Positions 1 to 6,673 of a stretch of 8,075 nucleotides of DNA are shown piece after piece (the first letter of the stretch is position 1; each line of letters starts with the position of its first letter). The stretch spans positions 1,550 to 9,624 of the forward strand of contig DMFR01000240.1 of the NCBI GenBank assembly GCA_003450125.1, given 5' to 3'. The DNA comes from Prolixibacteraceae bacterium. Lineage in GTDB: Bacteria; Bacteroidota; Bacteroidia; Bacteroidales; Prolixibacteraceae. The notes under the pieces were generated by a model that was not told where the DNA came from, did no database searches, and saw nothing but the letters and a program-made list of their open reading frames with translations. Position numbers and translations under genes: made by a program.

Positions 1-9
1 GTGAAGCTT

Positions 10-43
10 TTTGAAATCCTTAAGGTAATTTATCTTATTTTTG
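10..43 (+). promoter_or_regulatory. Bacteroidota-type promoter of the protease gene
   Basis: A TTTG (10-13) lies 22 bases upstream of TATTTTTG (36-43). This matches the Bacteroidota sigma-ABfr pattern of a -33 TTTG and a -7 TAnnTTTG element separated by about 17-23 bases. It lies inside the open frame that begins at base 1. Transcription would therefore start near 48-51, which argues that translation begins at a later ATG (55, 58 or 64) and not at the GTG at position 1. The short AT-rich motif could arise by chance. Confidence 0.45.
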
Positions 44-63
44 GATCTCAATGGATGATGAAC

Positions 64-2253
64 ATGAAGCTATTAAAACCCATATTTAAGGTAAGTATCC
101 TCCTGCTATTTCTATTCCAGGGCGTTGTACAGGCACAAATATCCCAAGGTGGAATGCCCATACAAATCCAGAAGCTAAAGTCAATCCTGTCAGATGATTT
201 GATTGTTTTACCTGCGCTGGACAATGAAAAACTACGACAGGCCAATGCTGTTGAAGAGGGGCAATTGATGTTAAAGTCTTTCCATTTTGCCCAACCTTTT
301 GATGTGTCGCTCAATCCAAAGAATTCAGGGAAGTGGTATTCTGATGGAGAGGTCAATATTTGGCAATTGAGAATCAAATCCACCAACGCCTATTCGCTCA
401 ATGTGATCTTTGGTCGGTTTAATCTTCCTGATCAGGCTAAACTTTTCCTCATTGGTGAAAAGAGTGCTGAAATTAAGGGAGCCTATACTTCAGCCAATAA
501 TTCTGATAGCCATGTCCTGGCTGTAGAACCCCTTGCTGGTGACGAGATCCTTATTCAATATGAAGAACCTGTTGGGGTGTCTTTTCCCGGCGAGATTGAA
601 ATAACAAGGATTTCCCATGATTTTATGGGCTTAAAGTCCTATGATCCGCGTATTCCGCTTGGCGTTTCAGGTTCGTGCAATGTAAACGTGAATTGTGATA
701 TTGCCAATGGCGATGAGGAAGTCAGGGATGCTGTCTGCCGGGTACTCATTGAAGGTACGGAACTTTGCACAGGTACGCTGATCAACAACACTTCTCTGGA
801 TGAAACACCTTATCTGCTAACAGCCAATCATTGTATTAATACGGAGAAAGCGGCCAATGCAACGGTCTATCTTTTTAATTTTGAATCGCCCACCTGTGCT
901 ACTGTAGTTGGAGATGTGAGTCGTTCACTTTCAGGTAGTTCGTTGAGAGCTGCGTTTGACAGCCTTGATTTTTCACTGGTGAGGCTAAGCAACCCTGTAC
1001 CTAAATATTTCCATCCTTATTTTGCAGGATGGAACCGAAAGAATCAGGCTCCCTCGTCTTCCATGGCCATCCATCATCCGCTGGGCGACATTAAGAAGGT
1101 TGCAAAAGACAATGACATTCCAATAACAGCAAGGTATAACACCACTTATCTTGCCAATGGGTTCTGGAAAATTTTAAAGTGGGACTACGGTGTTACAGAG
1201 AGCGGCTCTTCGGGAGCCCCTTTGTTCGATCAGAATAAACAGCTGATAGGTAGCCTAACGGGAGGTTCAGCTACTTGTTCAATGCCCACAAACGATTATT
1301 TTGAAAAGTTTGCCCTTTCATGGGCCTATCGTAGTGAGGCCAGCAAACAGTTGAAAACATGGCTCGATCCAATCAATTCGAATGTTGAAAAGCTAAATGG
1401 GATGTATCAGCAGCCAGAGACTGAAGTTTGTAAGCCGATCACCAATTTTAAAGACAATGATCTTTATTCTTCCATTCAGATCATCAATGGAACTACAAAA
1501 AAGGGATACTTCAGTGGCACTAACACTGCTGGATTTACTGATTTTGCTGAACAGTTTAAATTTTCAAAGAGTTGTGAAGTTCAAGGCATTTCCCTTGGAA
1601 TTGCAAAATTGGTAACCAACCCAGCATTTGCCCAATCATTCATTAATGTTCAGGTTTATGATGGAGATGATAAACCTACTACCTTGTTGTACTCTCAGAA
1701 GTTTGATATCAAAAAGCTATGGGCCGATGGGATGAATTTTTTGCACTTTCAGACTACGGTAAAGACTTCAGGCAACTTCTTTATAACCTACAATATACAG
1801 GAACTGCACACCGGCGATACGCTTTCGGTTTACATGGCCAACAGGAAAACAGATACAACCAACAGTTTCTTTCTGAAAAACAATGCCGGTTGGGTGAGTT
1901 ACAATTCACAAAACCTGCCAGGTAACGGATCTGCATTACTGACTGAACTCATTGCCTGCAGTATTGATTTGCCAACGACAGTTGATAGTCTTGATACTGT
2001 AGCCATTGCCTCCTTTTATCCCAATCCGTTGAATGGAAATTCCTTGTTAACTGTCAAAACAAAGATTAAGATTGATTTCCCCCAAAATACAGAGGTGTAT
2101 GATTTACTGGGTAAAAAGTTAAATATTTCTTACTCATTAACTGCCCCTAATGTGTTGATGCTGAATTTCTCCAACCAGATGCCTGGAATTTATTTTGTTC
2201 ATATTGAAGCCGGAGGCCGGTCAATAGTGGGTAAAATTGCATATATGCCTTAA
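64..2253 (+). CDS. Secreted lysyl endopeptidase-like serine protease with T9SS sorting domain
   Basis: Predicted secreted S1-fold serine endopeptidase resembling Achromobacter protease I (lysyl endopeptidase). Numbering is from the ATG at 64 (729 aa); ATGs at 55 and 58 are alternatives. I chose 64 because a typical signal peptide (about residues 1-24, VVQA|Q) follows it and a -7 element sits 20 bases upstream. Residues 25-199 look like a propeptide. The catalytic domain starts near GVSGSCNVNVNC (200-211), very like the mature N-terminus of protease I. The triad is His256 (LLTANHC), Asp302 (DFSLVRL) and Ser383 (GSSGAP). Six cysteines (205, 211, 235, 257, 278, 405) match its three disulfides, and Asp411 aligns with its lysine-specifying Asp225. 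Residues 456-632 form a beta-rich region. The end (about 650-729; YPNP, then PGIYFVHI) is a type A T9SS sorting domain, so the product should be exported through T9SS and released or surface-anchored. Lysine specificity is inferred. No upstream in-frame stop is visible in the window. Confidence 0.9.
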   Translation: MKLLKPIFKVSILLLFLFQGVVQAQISQGGMPIQIQKLKSILSDDLIVLPALDNEKLRQANAVEEGQLMLKSFHFAQPFDVSLNPKNSGKWYSDGEVNIWQLRIKSTNAYSLNVIFGRFNLPDQAKLFLIGEKSAEIKGAYTSANNSDSHVLAVEPLAGDEILIQYEEPVGVSFPGEIEITRISHDFMGLKSYDPRIPLGVSGSCNVNVNCDIANGDEEVRDAVCRVLIEGTELCTGTLINNTSLDETPYLLTANHCINTEKAANATVYLFNFESPTCATVVGDVSRSLSGSSLRAAFDSLDFSLVRLSNPVPKYFHPYFAGWNRKNQAPSSSMAIHHPLGDIKKVAKDNDIPITARYNTTYLANGFWKILKWDYGVTESGSSGAPLFDQNKQLIGSLTGGSATCSMPTNDYFEKFALSWAYRSEASKQLKTWLDPINSNVEKLNGMYQQPETEVCKPITNFKDNDLYSSIQIINGTTKKGYFSGTNTAGFTDFAEQFKFSKSCEVQGISLGIAKLVTNPAFAQSFINVQVYDGDDKPTTLLYSQKFDIKKLWADGMNFLHFQTTVKTSGNFFITYNIQELHTGDTLSVYMANRKTDTTNSFFLKNNAGWVSYNSQNLPGNGSALLTELIACSIDLPTTVDSLDTVAIASFYPNPLNGNSLLTVKTKIKIDFPQNTEVYDLLGKKLNISYSLTAPNVLMLNFSNQMPGIYFVHIEAGGRSIVGKIAYMP

Positions 2254-2258
2254 TTTTG
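2251..2258 (+). promoter_or_regulatory. -7 element upstream of the importer operon
   Basis: TAATTTTG is an exact TAnnTTTG match, followed by CA as is common in Bacteroidota promoters. It overlaps the stop codon of the protease gene and lies 17 bases before the ATG at 2276. No TTTG is present at the expected -33 spacing, so it is only half supported. If real, the importer can be transcribed apart from the protease. The gap between the genes is only 22 bases, so there is no room for a cobalamin riboswitch. Confidence 0.4.
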
Positions 2259-2275
2259 CATTTTTACATTCATCC

Positions 2276-3403
2276 ATGAAGATCCATCAACTATTGCCTT
2301 TTTTATTGCTTATTGGCTTCTATTCCTGTGATAACCAGCCACACTCCAAAGCCAGGGCTAAATTCAATCAATTTGCCCAGGGGTTTCATATTCTCCAGAT
2401 GGGGGAGATCACCCGGCTTGATGTATTTAATCCATGGGAGAATGCACGGAATTTTACCTATTCCTATTACCTGGTTCCCAAAAGCATTCCCATTCCCGAT
2501 TCTTTGTCTGGTCGGCAGATTATCCGGACACCAGTTGAAAAGGTGGTAGTCCTTTCTACTACACACATTGGGTTTATCGAGAAATTGGGATTCGAATCCA
2601 GTATTGTAGGTGTTTCAGGGAAGGACTTTGTGACCAATCCTATCATCAGGCAAGGCATTGATCAAGGCCGTGTGCATGATGTGGGCTATGACCAAAACCT
2701 GAATTATGAACTTTTACTGCAAATGAAACCTGATTTGGTGATGGCTTATGGGATTGGTTCTGATGTTGCCGCCCATCTTTCGAAGATGAAAGATTTAAAT
2801 ATTCCGGTTGTCATCAATGCTGAATACCTGGAAGAAACGCCCCTTGGTAGAGCCGAATGGCTGGTCTTTACGGGTTCATTCTATAACCAAACTGAACAAG
2901 CGCAAAAGGTATTTCAAAAGGTAGTTATGGAATATGACAGCCTTAAAGGCTTAGTTTCATCAACCAGCCGTCAACCAATTGTATTGACAGGTCTTCCTTA
3001 TAAAGACAATTGGTGGGTACCGGGGGGAAAGTCCTACATGGCCAACCTGATTGCAGATGCAGGAGGGGATTACCTGTGGAAGGACAATACCTCCAGGGAG
3101 AGTTTTGTCGTTTCGCTTGAAAACGCCATTGTAAAAGCCACCCAGGCCGATTTGTGGATCAATACCGGTCAGACTAACAGCATTCAGGAAATATTGGATA
3201 GCGATGAAAGGTTTAAAATAATCCCTTCTCTTCAGAAGAAATTGGTTTACAATGACAACAAACAAATGAACCCAACAGGAGGCAATGAAGTCTGGGAAAC
3301 AGGATCAGCCAACCCCCAGTACCTGCTGCACGATCTGATCCATATTTTCCATCCTGAAATAAAGCCGGATGGTACTTTTCACTATTATCAAAAACTGAAT
3401 TAA
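2276..3403 (+). CDS. ABC importer substrate-binding lipoprotein, FecB/BtuF type
   Basis: Predicted periplasmic ligand-binding lipoprotein of a metal-chelate ABC importer (COG0614-type; siderophore, heme or cobalamin). The ATG at 2276 gives 375 aa. I prefer it to the upstream TTG at 2237 because it starts directly with a lipoprotein signal: Lys3, a hydrophobic stretch and a lipobox-like FYSC with Cys18. The residue after Cys is Asp, and no acidic surface-export signal follows, so a periplasm-facing anchor is likely. The family pattern includes VVVLSTTHIGFIEKLG (90-105), KPDLVMAYG (151-159), PLGRAEW (189-195), WVPGGKSYMANLIADAGGDY (247-266), ADLWINTG (291-298) and GGNEVWETG (335-343) near the C-terminus. 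Glu193 and nearby acidic residues may be the docking glutamates that contact permease arginines (inference). It is first in a three-gene operon and overlaps the permease gene by one base. The ligand cannot be assigned: no TonB-dependent receptor or riboswitch lies nearby. Confidence 0.88.
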   Translation: MKIHQLLPFLLLIGFYSCDNQPHSKARAKFNQFAQGFHILQMGEITRLDVFNPWENARNFTYSYYLVPKSIPIPDSLSGRQIIRTPVEKVVVLSTTHIGFIEKLGFESSIVGVSGKDFVTNPIIRQGIDQGRVHDVGYDQNLNYELLLQMKPDLVMAYGIGSDVAAHLSKMKDLNIPVVINAEYLEETPLGRAEWLVFTGSFYNQTEQAQKVFQKVVMEYDSLKGLVSSTSRQPIVLTGLPYKDNWWVPGGKSYMANLIADAGGDYLWKDNTSRESFVVSLENAIVKATQADLWINTGQTNSIQEILDSDERFKIIPSLQKKLVYNDNKQMNPTGGNEVWETGSANPQYLLHDLIHIFHPEIKPDGTFHYYQKLN

Positions 3404-4446
3404 TGGTGAACAATCGTCTGATACCAAGAGATTTTCTGTTGTTTGTGATGCTGGCCATGCTGGCAGTTGTGCTGTTTGTACTCGACCTTTTCTTTGGCTC
3501 TTTGCTGATTCCTTTTAAAACAATCCTTCAGGTACTTTCCGCAACAGGAAATGTAAATCCTGAAATCAAAAGCATTATCCTTGACTTCCGGCTTCCCAAG
3601 GCAATTACAGCCGTTATGGCAGGCATGGCTTTGTCGATCAGTGGTCTGCAAATGCAGACGATCTTCCGTAACCCGCTGGCTGGTCCTTATGTATTGGGCA
3701 TCAGCGCAGGGGCAAGTCTTGGAGTGGCCATCCTGGTACTGGGATTCTCATCGGTTTTTACCCTTGGATTGTTTACCATCAGCGGCTCATGGGCATTGGT
3801 GATTGTTGCATGGCTGGGGTCAGCGGCTGTCTTGTTCCTGATACTGGCAGTTTCTATCCGCATTAAAGATATTTTGACTATCCTGATACTTGGAATGCTA
3901 TTCGGAAGTGCATCATCTGCCATTGTCAATATCCTGCAGTATTTCAGCAACGAATCTATGCTTAAATCATTTGTCATCTGGACCATGGGAAGTTTGGGAA
4001 GTGTAACCAGTTCGCAGTTAAATGTCTTGATTCCATCGGTCTTGGTAGGATTGGTCTTGTGCTTTCTGAGTGTTAAATCGCTCGATGTAATGCTTCTGGG
4101 CGAACAATACGCCAAGAGCATGGGACTCAGGGTAAGGAACGCCCGTTTCCTGGTTTTTACCAGTACCAGTATACTTGCTGGAAGTATAACCGCCTTCTGC
4201 GGCCCCATTGGTTTTATCGGCATTGCGGTGCCTCATATAGGACGGTTGCTGTTTAAAACGGCCCGTCATAAAATATTGATCCCTTCAAGTTTGTTACTTG
4301 GTTCGATTGTGATGCTACTGAGCGATATTGTCTCTCAAATGCCTGGCTATGAGAGTACTTTACCAATCAACTCGGTAACTGCTCTTGTGGGCATTCCTGT
4401 AATTATCTGGATTATCTTAAAGAATAAAAAATTCTCTTCTGTCTGA
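3403..4446 (+). CDS. ABC importer permease, FecCD/BtuC family
   Basis: Inner-membrane permease of a metal-chelate importer, 347 aa, normal for the family, which works as a homodimer with two ATPases. The first transmembrane helix spans about residues 11-31, and I estimate about ten helices in all. FecCD hallmarks are present. FRLPKAITAVMAGMALSISG (62-81) is followed by Q83, Q85 and FRNPLAGPYVLGISAGAS (88-105). FCGPIGFIGIAVPHIGRLLF (265-284) contains the cytoplasmic coupling region that contacts the ATPase. The last helix follows LPINSVTALVGIP (320-332). The ATG at 3403 shares one base with the TAA stop of the binding-protein gene (TAATG), which points to translational coupling. Its TGA overlaps the ATPase start in the same way (TGATG). 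No lesion is visible. Membership of the family is near certain, but the transported chelate is unknown. Confidence 0.93.
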   Translation: MVNNRLIPRDFLLFVMLAMLAVVLFVLDLFFGSLLIPFKTILQVLSATGNVNPEIKSIILDFRLPKAITAVMAGMALSISGLQMQTIFRNPLAGPYVLGISAGASLGVAILVLGFSSVFTLGLFTISGSWALVIVAWLGSAAVLFLILAVSIRIKDILTILILGMLFGSASSAIVNILQYFSNESMLKSFVIWTMGSLGSVTSSQLNVLIPSVLVGLVLCFLSVKSLDVMLLGEQYAKSMGLRVRNARFLVFTSTSILAGSITAFCGPIGFIGIAVPHIGRLLFKTARHKILIPSSLLLGSIVMLLSDIVSQMPGYESTLPINSVTALVGIPVIIWIILKNKKFSSV

Positions 4447-5471
4447 TGAGTAAGCAACAGGTAAATATTACGGTACGTAACCTTTCTGTGGGATACAAGA
4501 AGGGCAAGAAACTGATTGCCATCAAGGAAGGGATCAATGTGAATGCCCATTCGGGTGAACTGATTGCCCTAATTGGCAGCAACGGTATTGGTAAAAGCAC
4601 TCTGCTTCGTACATTGACTGGTTTTCAAAAGGCTTTAGGTGGTGAAATACTCTTAAATGATCGGAAACTAAGTAGTTTTCCTATCAAGGAGTTGGCACGT
4701 GTGTTGAGTTTTGTTTCTACTGAAGCCATAAGGGTTCAGAATTTGCGTGTTTGGGAGCTTTTAGCCATGGGACGGTATCCATACACCAATTTGATTGGAA
4801 CGCTCACTGAAGAGGATAATCGCATCATTAAAAGGGCTATTGGACAGGTAGGTCTTACCGGTTATGAAGACCGCATGATTGACCAGATCAGTGATGGTGA
4901 AAGGCAACGGGCCATGATTGCCCGGACACTTGTTCAGGATACGCCCCTCATTATTTTGGATGAACCCACTGCTTTCCTTGATATCAGGAACAAGTATGAA
5001 ATCATTCACCTTTTGCATGACTTCGTAAAGAATGAAAACAAGACCGTGCTGTTTTCCACCCATGACCTGAATATTTCAACCTCTGAAGTAGATAAGGTGT
5101 GGTTAATGCTTGACGATAAGGTGCTTGAAGGCGCTCCTGAGGATCTGATCCTGGCTGGTAATTTCGATCAGATGTTTCATTCCGAGAAGGTGTATTTCAA
5201 TAGCGAATCTGGTGATTTTATGCTTCGAAAAAACAACCTTGGAACTTATCGCTTAACAGGTCCTGATGGGAATATATTGACTTGGACAGGCCGTGCTTTA
5301 CAGCGAATAGGATTGATTTGTGCTGAAAGTAATCCTCTGGTGGTGGTATCTGTTCCATCAGAGAGGGATAACCTTGTTTGGAAGGTTGAAATAAATTCAG
5401 AGGAAAAACTGGAATGCACTTCACTATATGAACTGACGGCTGTTTTGTACGAGCGTTTAACCAAACGATAA
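4446..5471 (+). CDS. ABC importer ATPase, FecE/FepC/BtuD type, with C-terminal extension
   Basis: Cytoplasmic ATPase that should power the FecCD-type permease, 341 aa. The nucleotide-binding domain fills about residues 5-245. Walker A is GSNGIGKST (44-52), the signature loop is ISDGE (148-152, in place of LSGGQ), Walker B is LIILDE (168-173) and the switch His is 206 (STHD). The Q-loop glutamine is not where expected: the family's LPQ position reads VSTE (90-93), so Thr92 or Glu93 replaces it, ahead of the conserved VWELLAMGRYPYT. About 90 residues (250-341) extend beyond the usual 255-270 aa length. They include a TYRLTGPDGNILTWTGRALQ stretch (267-286), are predicted mixed alpha/beta and may be regulatory or dimerising. 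I recall similar extensions in Bacteroidota homologues, so the tail is probably a lineage trait rather than a fusion accident. The gene overlaps the permease gene by one base and is the last gene of the operon. Confidence 0.92.
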   Translation: MSKQQVNITVRNLSVGYKKGKKLIAIKEGINVNAHSGELIALIGSNGIGKSTLLRTLTGFQKALGGEILLNDRKLSSFPIKELARVLSFVSTEAIRVQNLRVWELLAMGRYPYTNLIGTLTEEDNRIIKRAIGQVGLTGYEDRMIDQISDGERQRAMIARTLVQDTPLIILDEPTAFLDIRNKYEIIHLLHDFVKNENKTVLFSTHDLNISTSEVDKVWLMLDDKVLEGAPEDLILAGNFDQMFHSEKVYFNSESGDFMLRKNNLGTYRLTGPDGNILTWTGRALQRIGLICAESNPLVVVSVPSERDNLVWKVEINSEEKLECTSLYELTAVLYERLTKR

Positions 5472-5498
5472 TATATAGAAATGGTGTTGCATCAATTC

Positions 5499-5544
5499 CC
5501 CCGAATTGCATTCGGGGCTATTCATATTCAACCACTGCGTGGTT
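5499..5544. repeat. Twin-hairpin intergenic element (REP-like)
   Basis: Two perfect inverted repeats stand side by side. The first is CCCCGAAT (5499-5506), loop TGC, ATTCGGGG (5510-5517). The second is AACCAC (5530-5535), loop TGC, GTGGTT (5539-5544). A 12-base AT-rich spacer (5518-5529) separates them, and both hairpins have the same loop. The element lies between two convergent genes. The arrangement resembles REP/BIME-type elements, and I recall similar CGGGGCTATTCATATTCAAC sequences between genes of other Bacteroidota; that memory is unverified. It may be a mobile REP copy, an mRNA 3' stabiliser, or part of a terminator. Confidence 0.65.
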
Positions 5545-5560
5545 TTATCAGGGTTTTTAT
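5530..5560 (+). terminator. Possible intrinsic terminator after the importer operon
   Basis: The second hairpin (stem AACCAC/GTGGTT, loop TGC) runs straight into TTTTATC, and a further TTTTT follows at 5554-5558. It lies 58 bases after the ATPase stop codon. The stem is only 6 bp with a broken U-tract, so termination would be modest. On the minus strand no T-tract follows either hairpin. Confidence 0.35.
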
Positions 5561-5580
5561 CTATTACGATTGCAGATTAA

Positions 5581-5620
5581 CCATCCAACCATCCAGCCAT
5601 CCAACCATCCAACCATCTAA
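5581..5620. repeat. 8-bp tandem repeat, five units
   Basis: Five consecutive 8-base units read CCATCCAA, CCATCCAG, CCATCCAA, CCATCCAA and CCATCTAA. Two units differ from the consensus by one base each. The array ends 6 bases beyond the stop codon of the minus-strand gene at 5627, so it would sit in that gene's 3' untranslated region. Arrays like this gain and lose units by slipped-strand mispairing. No function is evident. Confidence 0.9.
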
Positions 5621-5626
5621 CAGATA

Positions 5627-6424
5627 TTACTTAACCACTTCCATATATCCGGCAACAGTAATGCCTTCAGGAGTATTGAGAAAATCAACTTTTGAAGTCA
5701 GAATTACATCAGCCACCATTTGATTGGAAGGACAATTGCGGATGCTGATTTTCTTGTTTTGAGCATGTACTTTTGCCACCAATTCCTTTAATTTCAGAAA
5801 ATCCTGAAAGGGAATGTTGCCCGTACCTTTCCAGGAGGTAATTTCATTCAATTCAACTTCAATCAAAGGCATTTTTTGGGAATCCATATTTTTGTTCACA
5901 TCTGCTAATGTACCCACCAAACCCAAAAAGCTGGGCTTAATGCTGTTTATCTGAAGTAGTTGGTTGTTATCTTTGATCAAAATCCGTACCTTACCGGGAT
6001 GTTTTACCCCTTCCAGTTCAAATGAAAGCATATCGGTAAATGGGCGCATTTCTATGGCCAGTTGTTTGTAAACCTGCACAGGCTGTCCGGAGATGTTCAA
6101 TACAAGGAAAATATCGCCTGAATATCCGGGAATGATTTCACCCTTGTTCTTTTTAAACTGGTTGAAGAGTGGATATAAATAGGCATCCGTAAGTGTGGGT
6201 ATCTTGTGGTTGATACTGTCGGGCATGAGTGGTGTGACATACAGTTTGCCATAGATGTACATTACGTCGGCCTGAAAGTTTAGGATGCCAACACCTAATG
6301 ATCCCCACAATTCGGTTTTACTTCCAAAATTGCAAGTGGAAAGGATTGGCTTTATCTTGTTTTGAGAAAATGCAGGTAGGATGCTTATAAAAGTAAAAAG
6401 TACTGCAAATACTGTTCTTTTCAT
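5627..6424 (-). CDS. Exported PI-PLC/AIM6-like TIM-barrel protein, apparently catalytically dead
   Basis: 265 aa with a signal peptide (about residues 1-20, AFS|Q) and no lipobox, so probably periplasmic or secreted. From memory, the frame of the protein matches the PI-PLC-X/GDPD-like family related to yeast AIM6. KTELWGSLGVGILNFQADVM (36-55) corresponds to the family's KTPLWDAL...EADVF. LYVTPLMPD (61-69) corresponds to LYVxHDxP. LTDAYLYPLFNQFKKNKGEI (78-97), WKGTGNIP (198-205), LKLKELVAKVHAQNKKISIR (210-229) and VDFLNTPE (246-253) also fit. The family's active site is missing: the HxHND histidines align with Leu28 and Thr30, the Asp with Asn32, the EAD glutamate with Gln51, and the HD pair with Pro65-Leu66. 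The frame is intact, so the protein is more likely a pseudoenzyme with a binding role than a decayed gene. It converges on the importer operon and diverges from the aminotransferase. That an exported protein is encoded is nearly certain; the family call is moderately sure. Confidence 0.7.
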   Translation of the reverse strand: MKRTVFAVLFTFISILPAFSQNKIKPILSTCNFGSKTELWGSLGVGILNFQADVMYIYGKLYVTPLMPDSINHKIPTLTDAYLYPLFNQFKKNKGEIIPGYSGDIFLVLNISGQPVQVYKQLAIEMRPFTDMLSFELEGVKHPGKVRILIKDNNQLLQINSIKPSFLGLVGTLADVNKNMDSQKMPLIEVELNEITSWKGTGNIPFQDFLKLKELVAKVHAQNKKISIRNCPSNQMVADVILTSKVDFLNTPEGITVAGYMEVVK

Positions 6425-6446
6425 TGACTATTGATTAAAATCTTCA

Positions 6447-6454
6447 CAAAGTTA
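6447..6454 (-). promoter_or_regulatory. -7 element of the minus-strand gene
   Basis: On the minus strand this reads TAACTTTG, an exact TAnnTTTG match ending 22 bases before the ATG at 6424. No TTTG is seen at the expected -33 spacing (about 6472-6481). The distance to the start codon agrees with the other putative promoters in the window. Confidence 0.4.
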
Positions 6455-6644
6455 GCAAAATATATTGCTCTGTTGACTTAGTGGCAGAAAGGGGCAATGG
6501 ATCAGATGATTCAAGGCAAGACAGGACGGTGTTCTCATTTTATTGTTTCTTTATAAGGGTGATCTTACCACTACTTTCAATAAATATCCGTTCAACAGAA
6601 GACAAATATTATCCTCAAATAATTCAAAATAAGAAATTCTTGTT

Positions 6645-6652
6645 TACTTTCG
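6645..6652 (+). promoter_or_regulatory. -7-like element of the aminotransferase gene
   Basis: TACTTTCG differs from TAnnTTTG by one base and lies 21 bases before the ATG at 6674. A small perfect palindrome, AAGAA-A-TTCTT (6631-6641), sits three bases upstream and could be an operator or chance. No clear -33 TTTG is present. The divergent stretch 6455-6644 otherwise shows no gene, RNA or repeat that I can support. Confidence 0.3.
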
Positions 6653-6673
6653 GACTTCCAAAATAAAGCCAAA

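Noticed and set aside
1..63. GTG at position 1 as the protease start
   Set aside because: It would put 21 extra residues ahead of a well-formed signal peptide and overlap a plausible promoter; the ATG at 64 fits better.
2237..2275. TTG start extending the binding protein by 13 residues
   Set aside because: It lies inside the protease gene and would place residues before a lipoprotein signal that begins cleanly at the ATG at 2276.
2254..2275. Cobalamin or other riboswitch before the importer operon
   Set aside because: The gap is only 22 bases, too short for any known riboswitch of this kind.
3687..4223. 178-aa frame antisense to the permease gene
   Set aside because: It is a shadow of the permease codons; the plus-strand frame has full family motifs and overlaps its neighbours as an operon should.
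5481..5723. 80-aa plus-strand frame between the importer and the minus-strand gene
   Set aside because: It translates the hairpin element and the 8-bp array and then runs antisense into the exported protein gene. There is no domain or promoter.
6481..6666. 61-aa plus-strand frame (GTG start) upstream of the aminotransferase
   Set aside because: It covers the divergent promoter region and has a low-quality composition, no recognisable motif and a stop 7 bases before the real gene.
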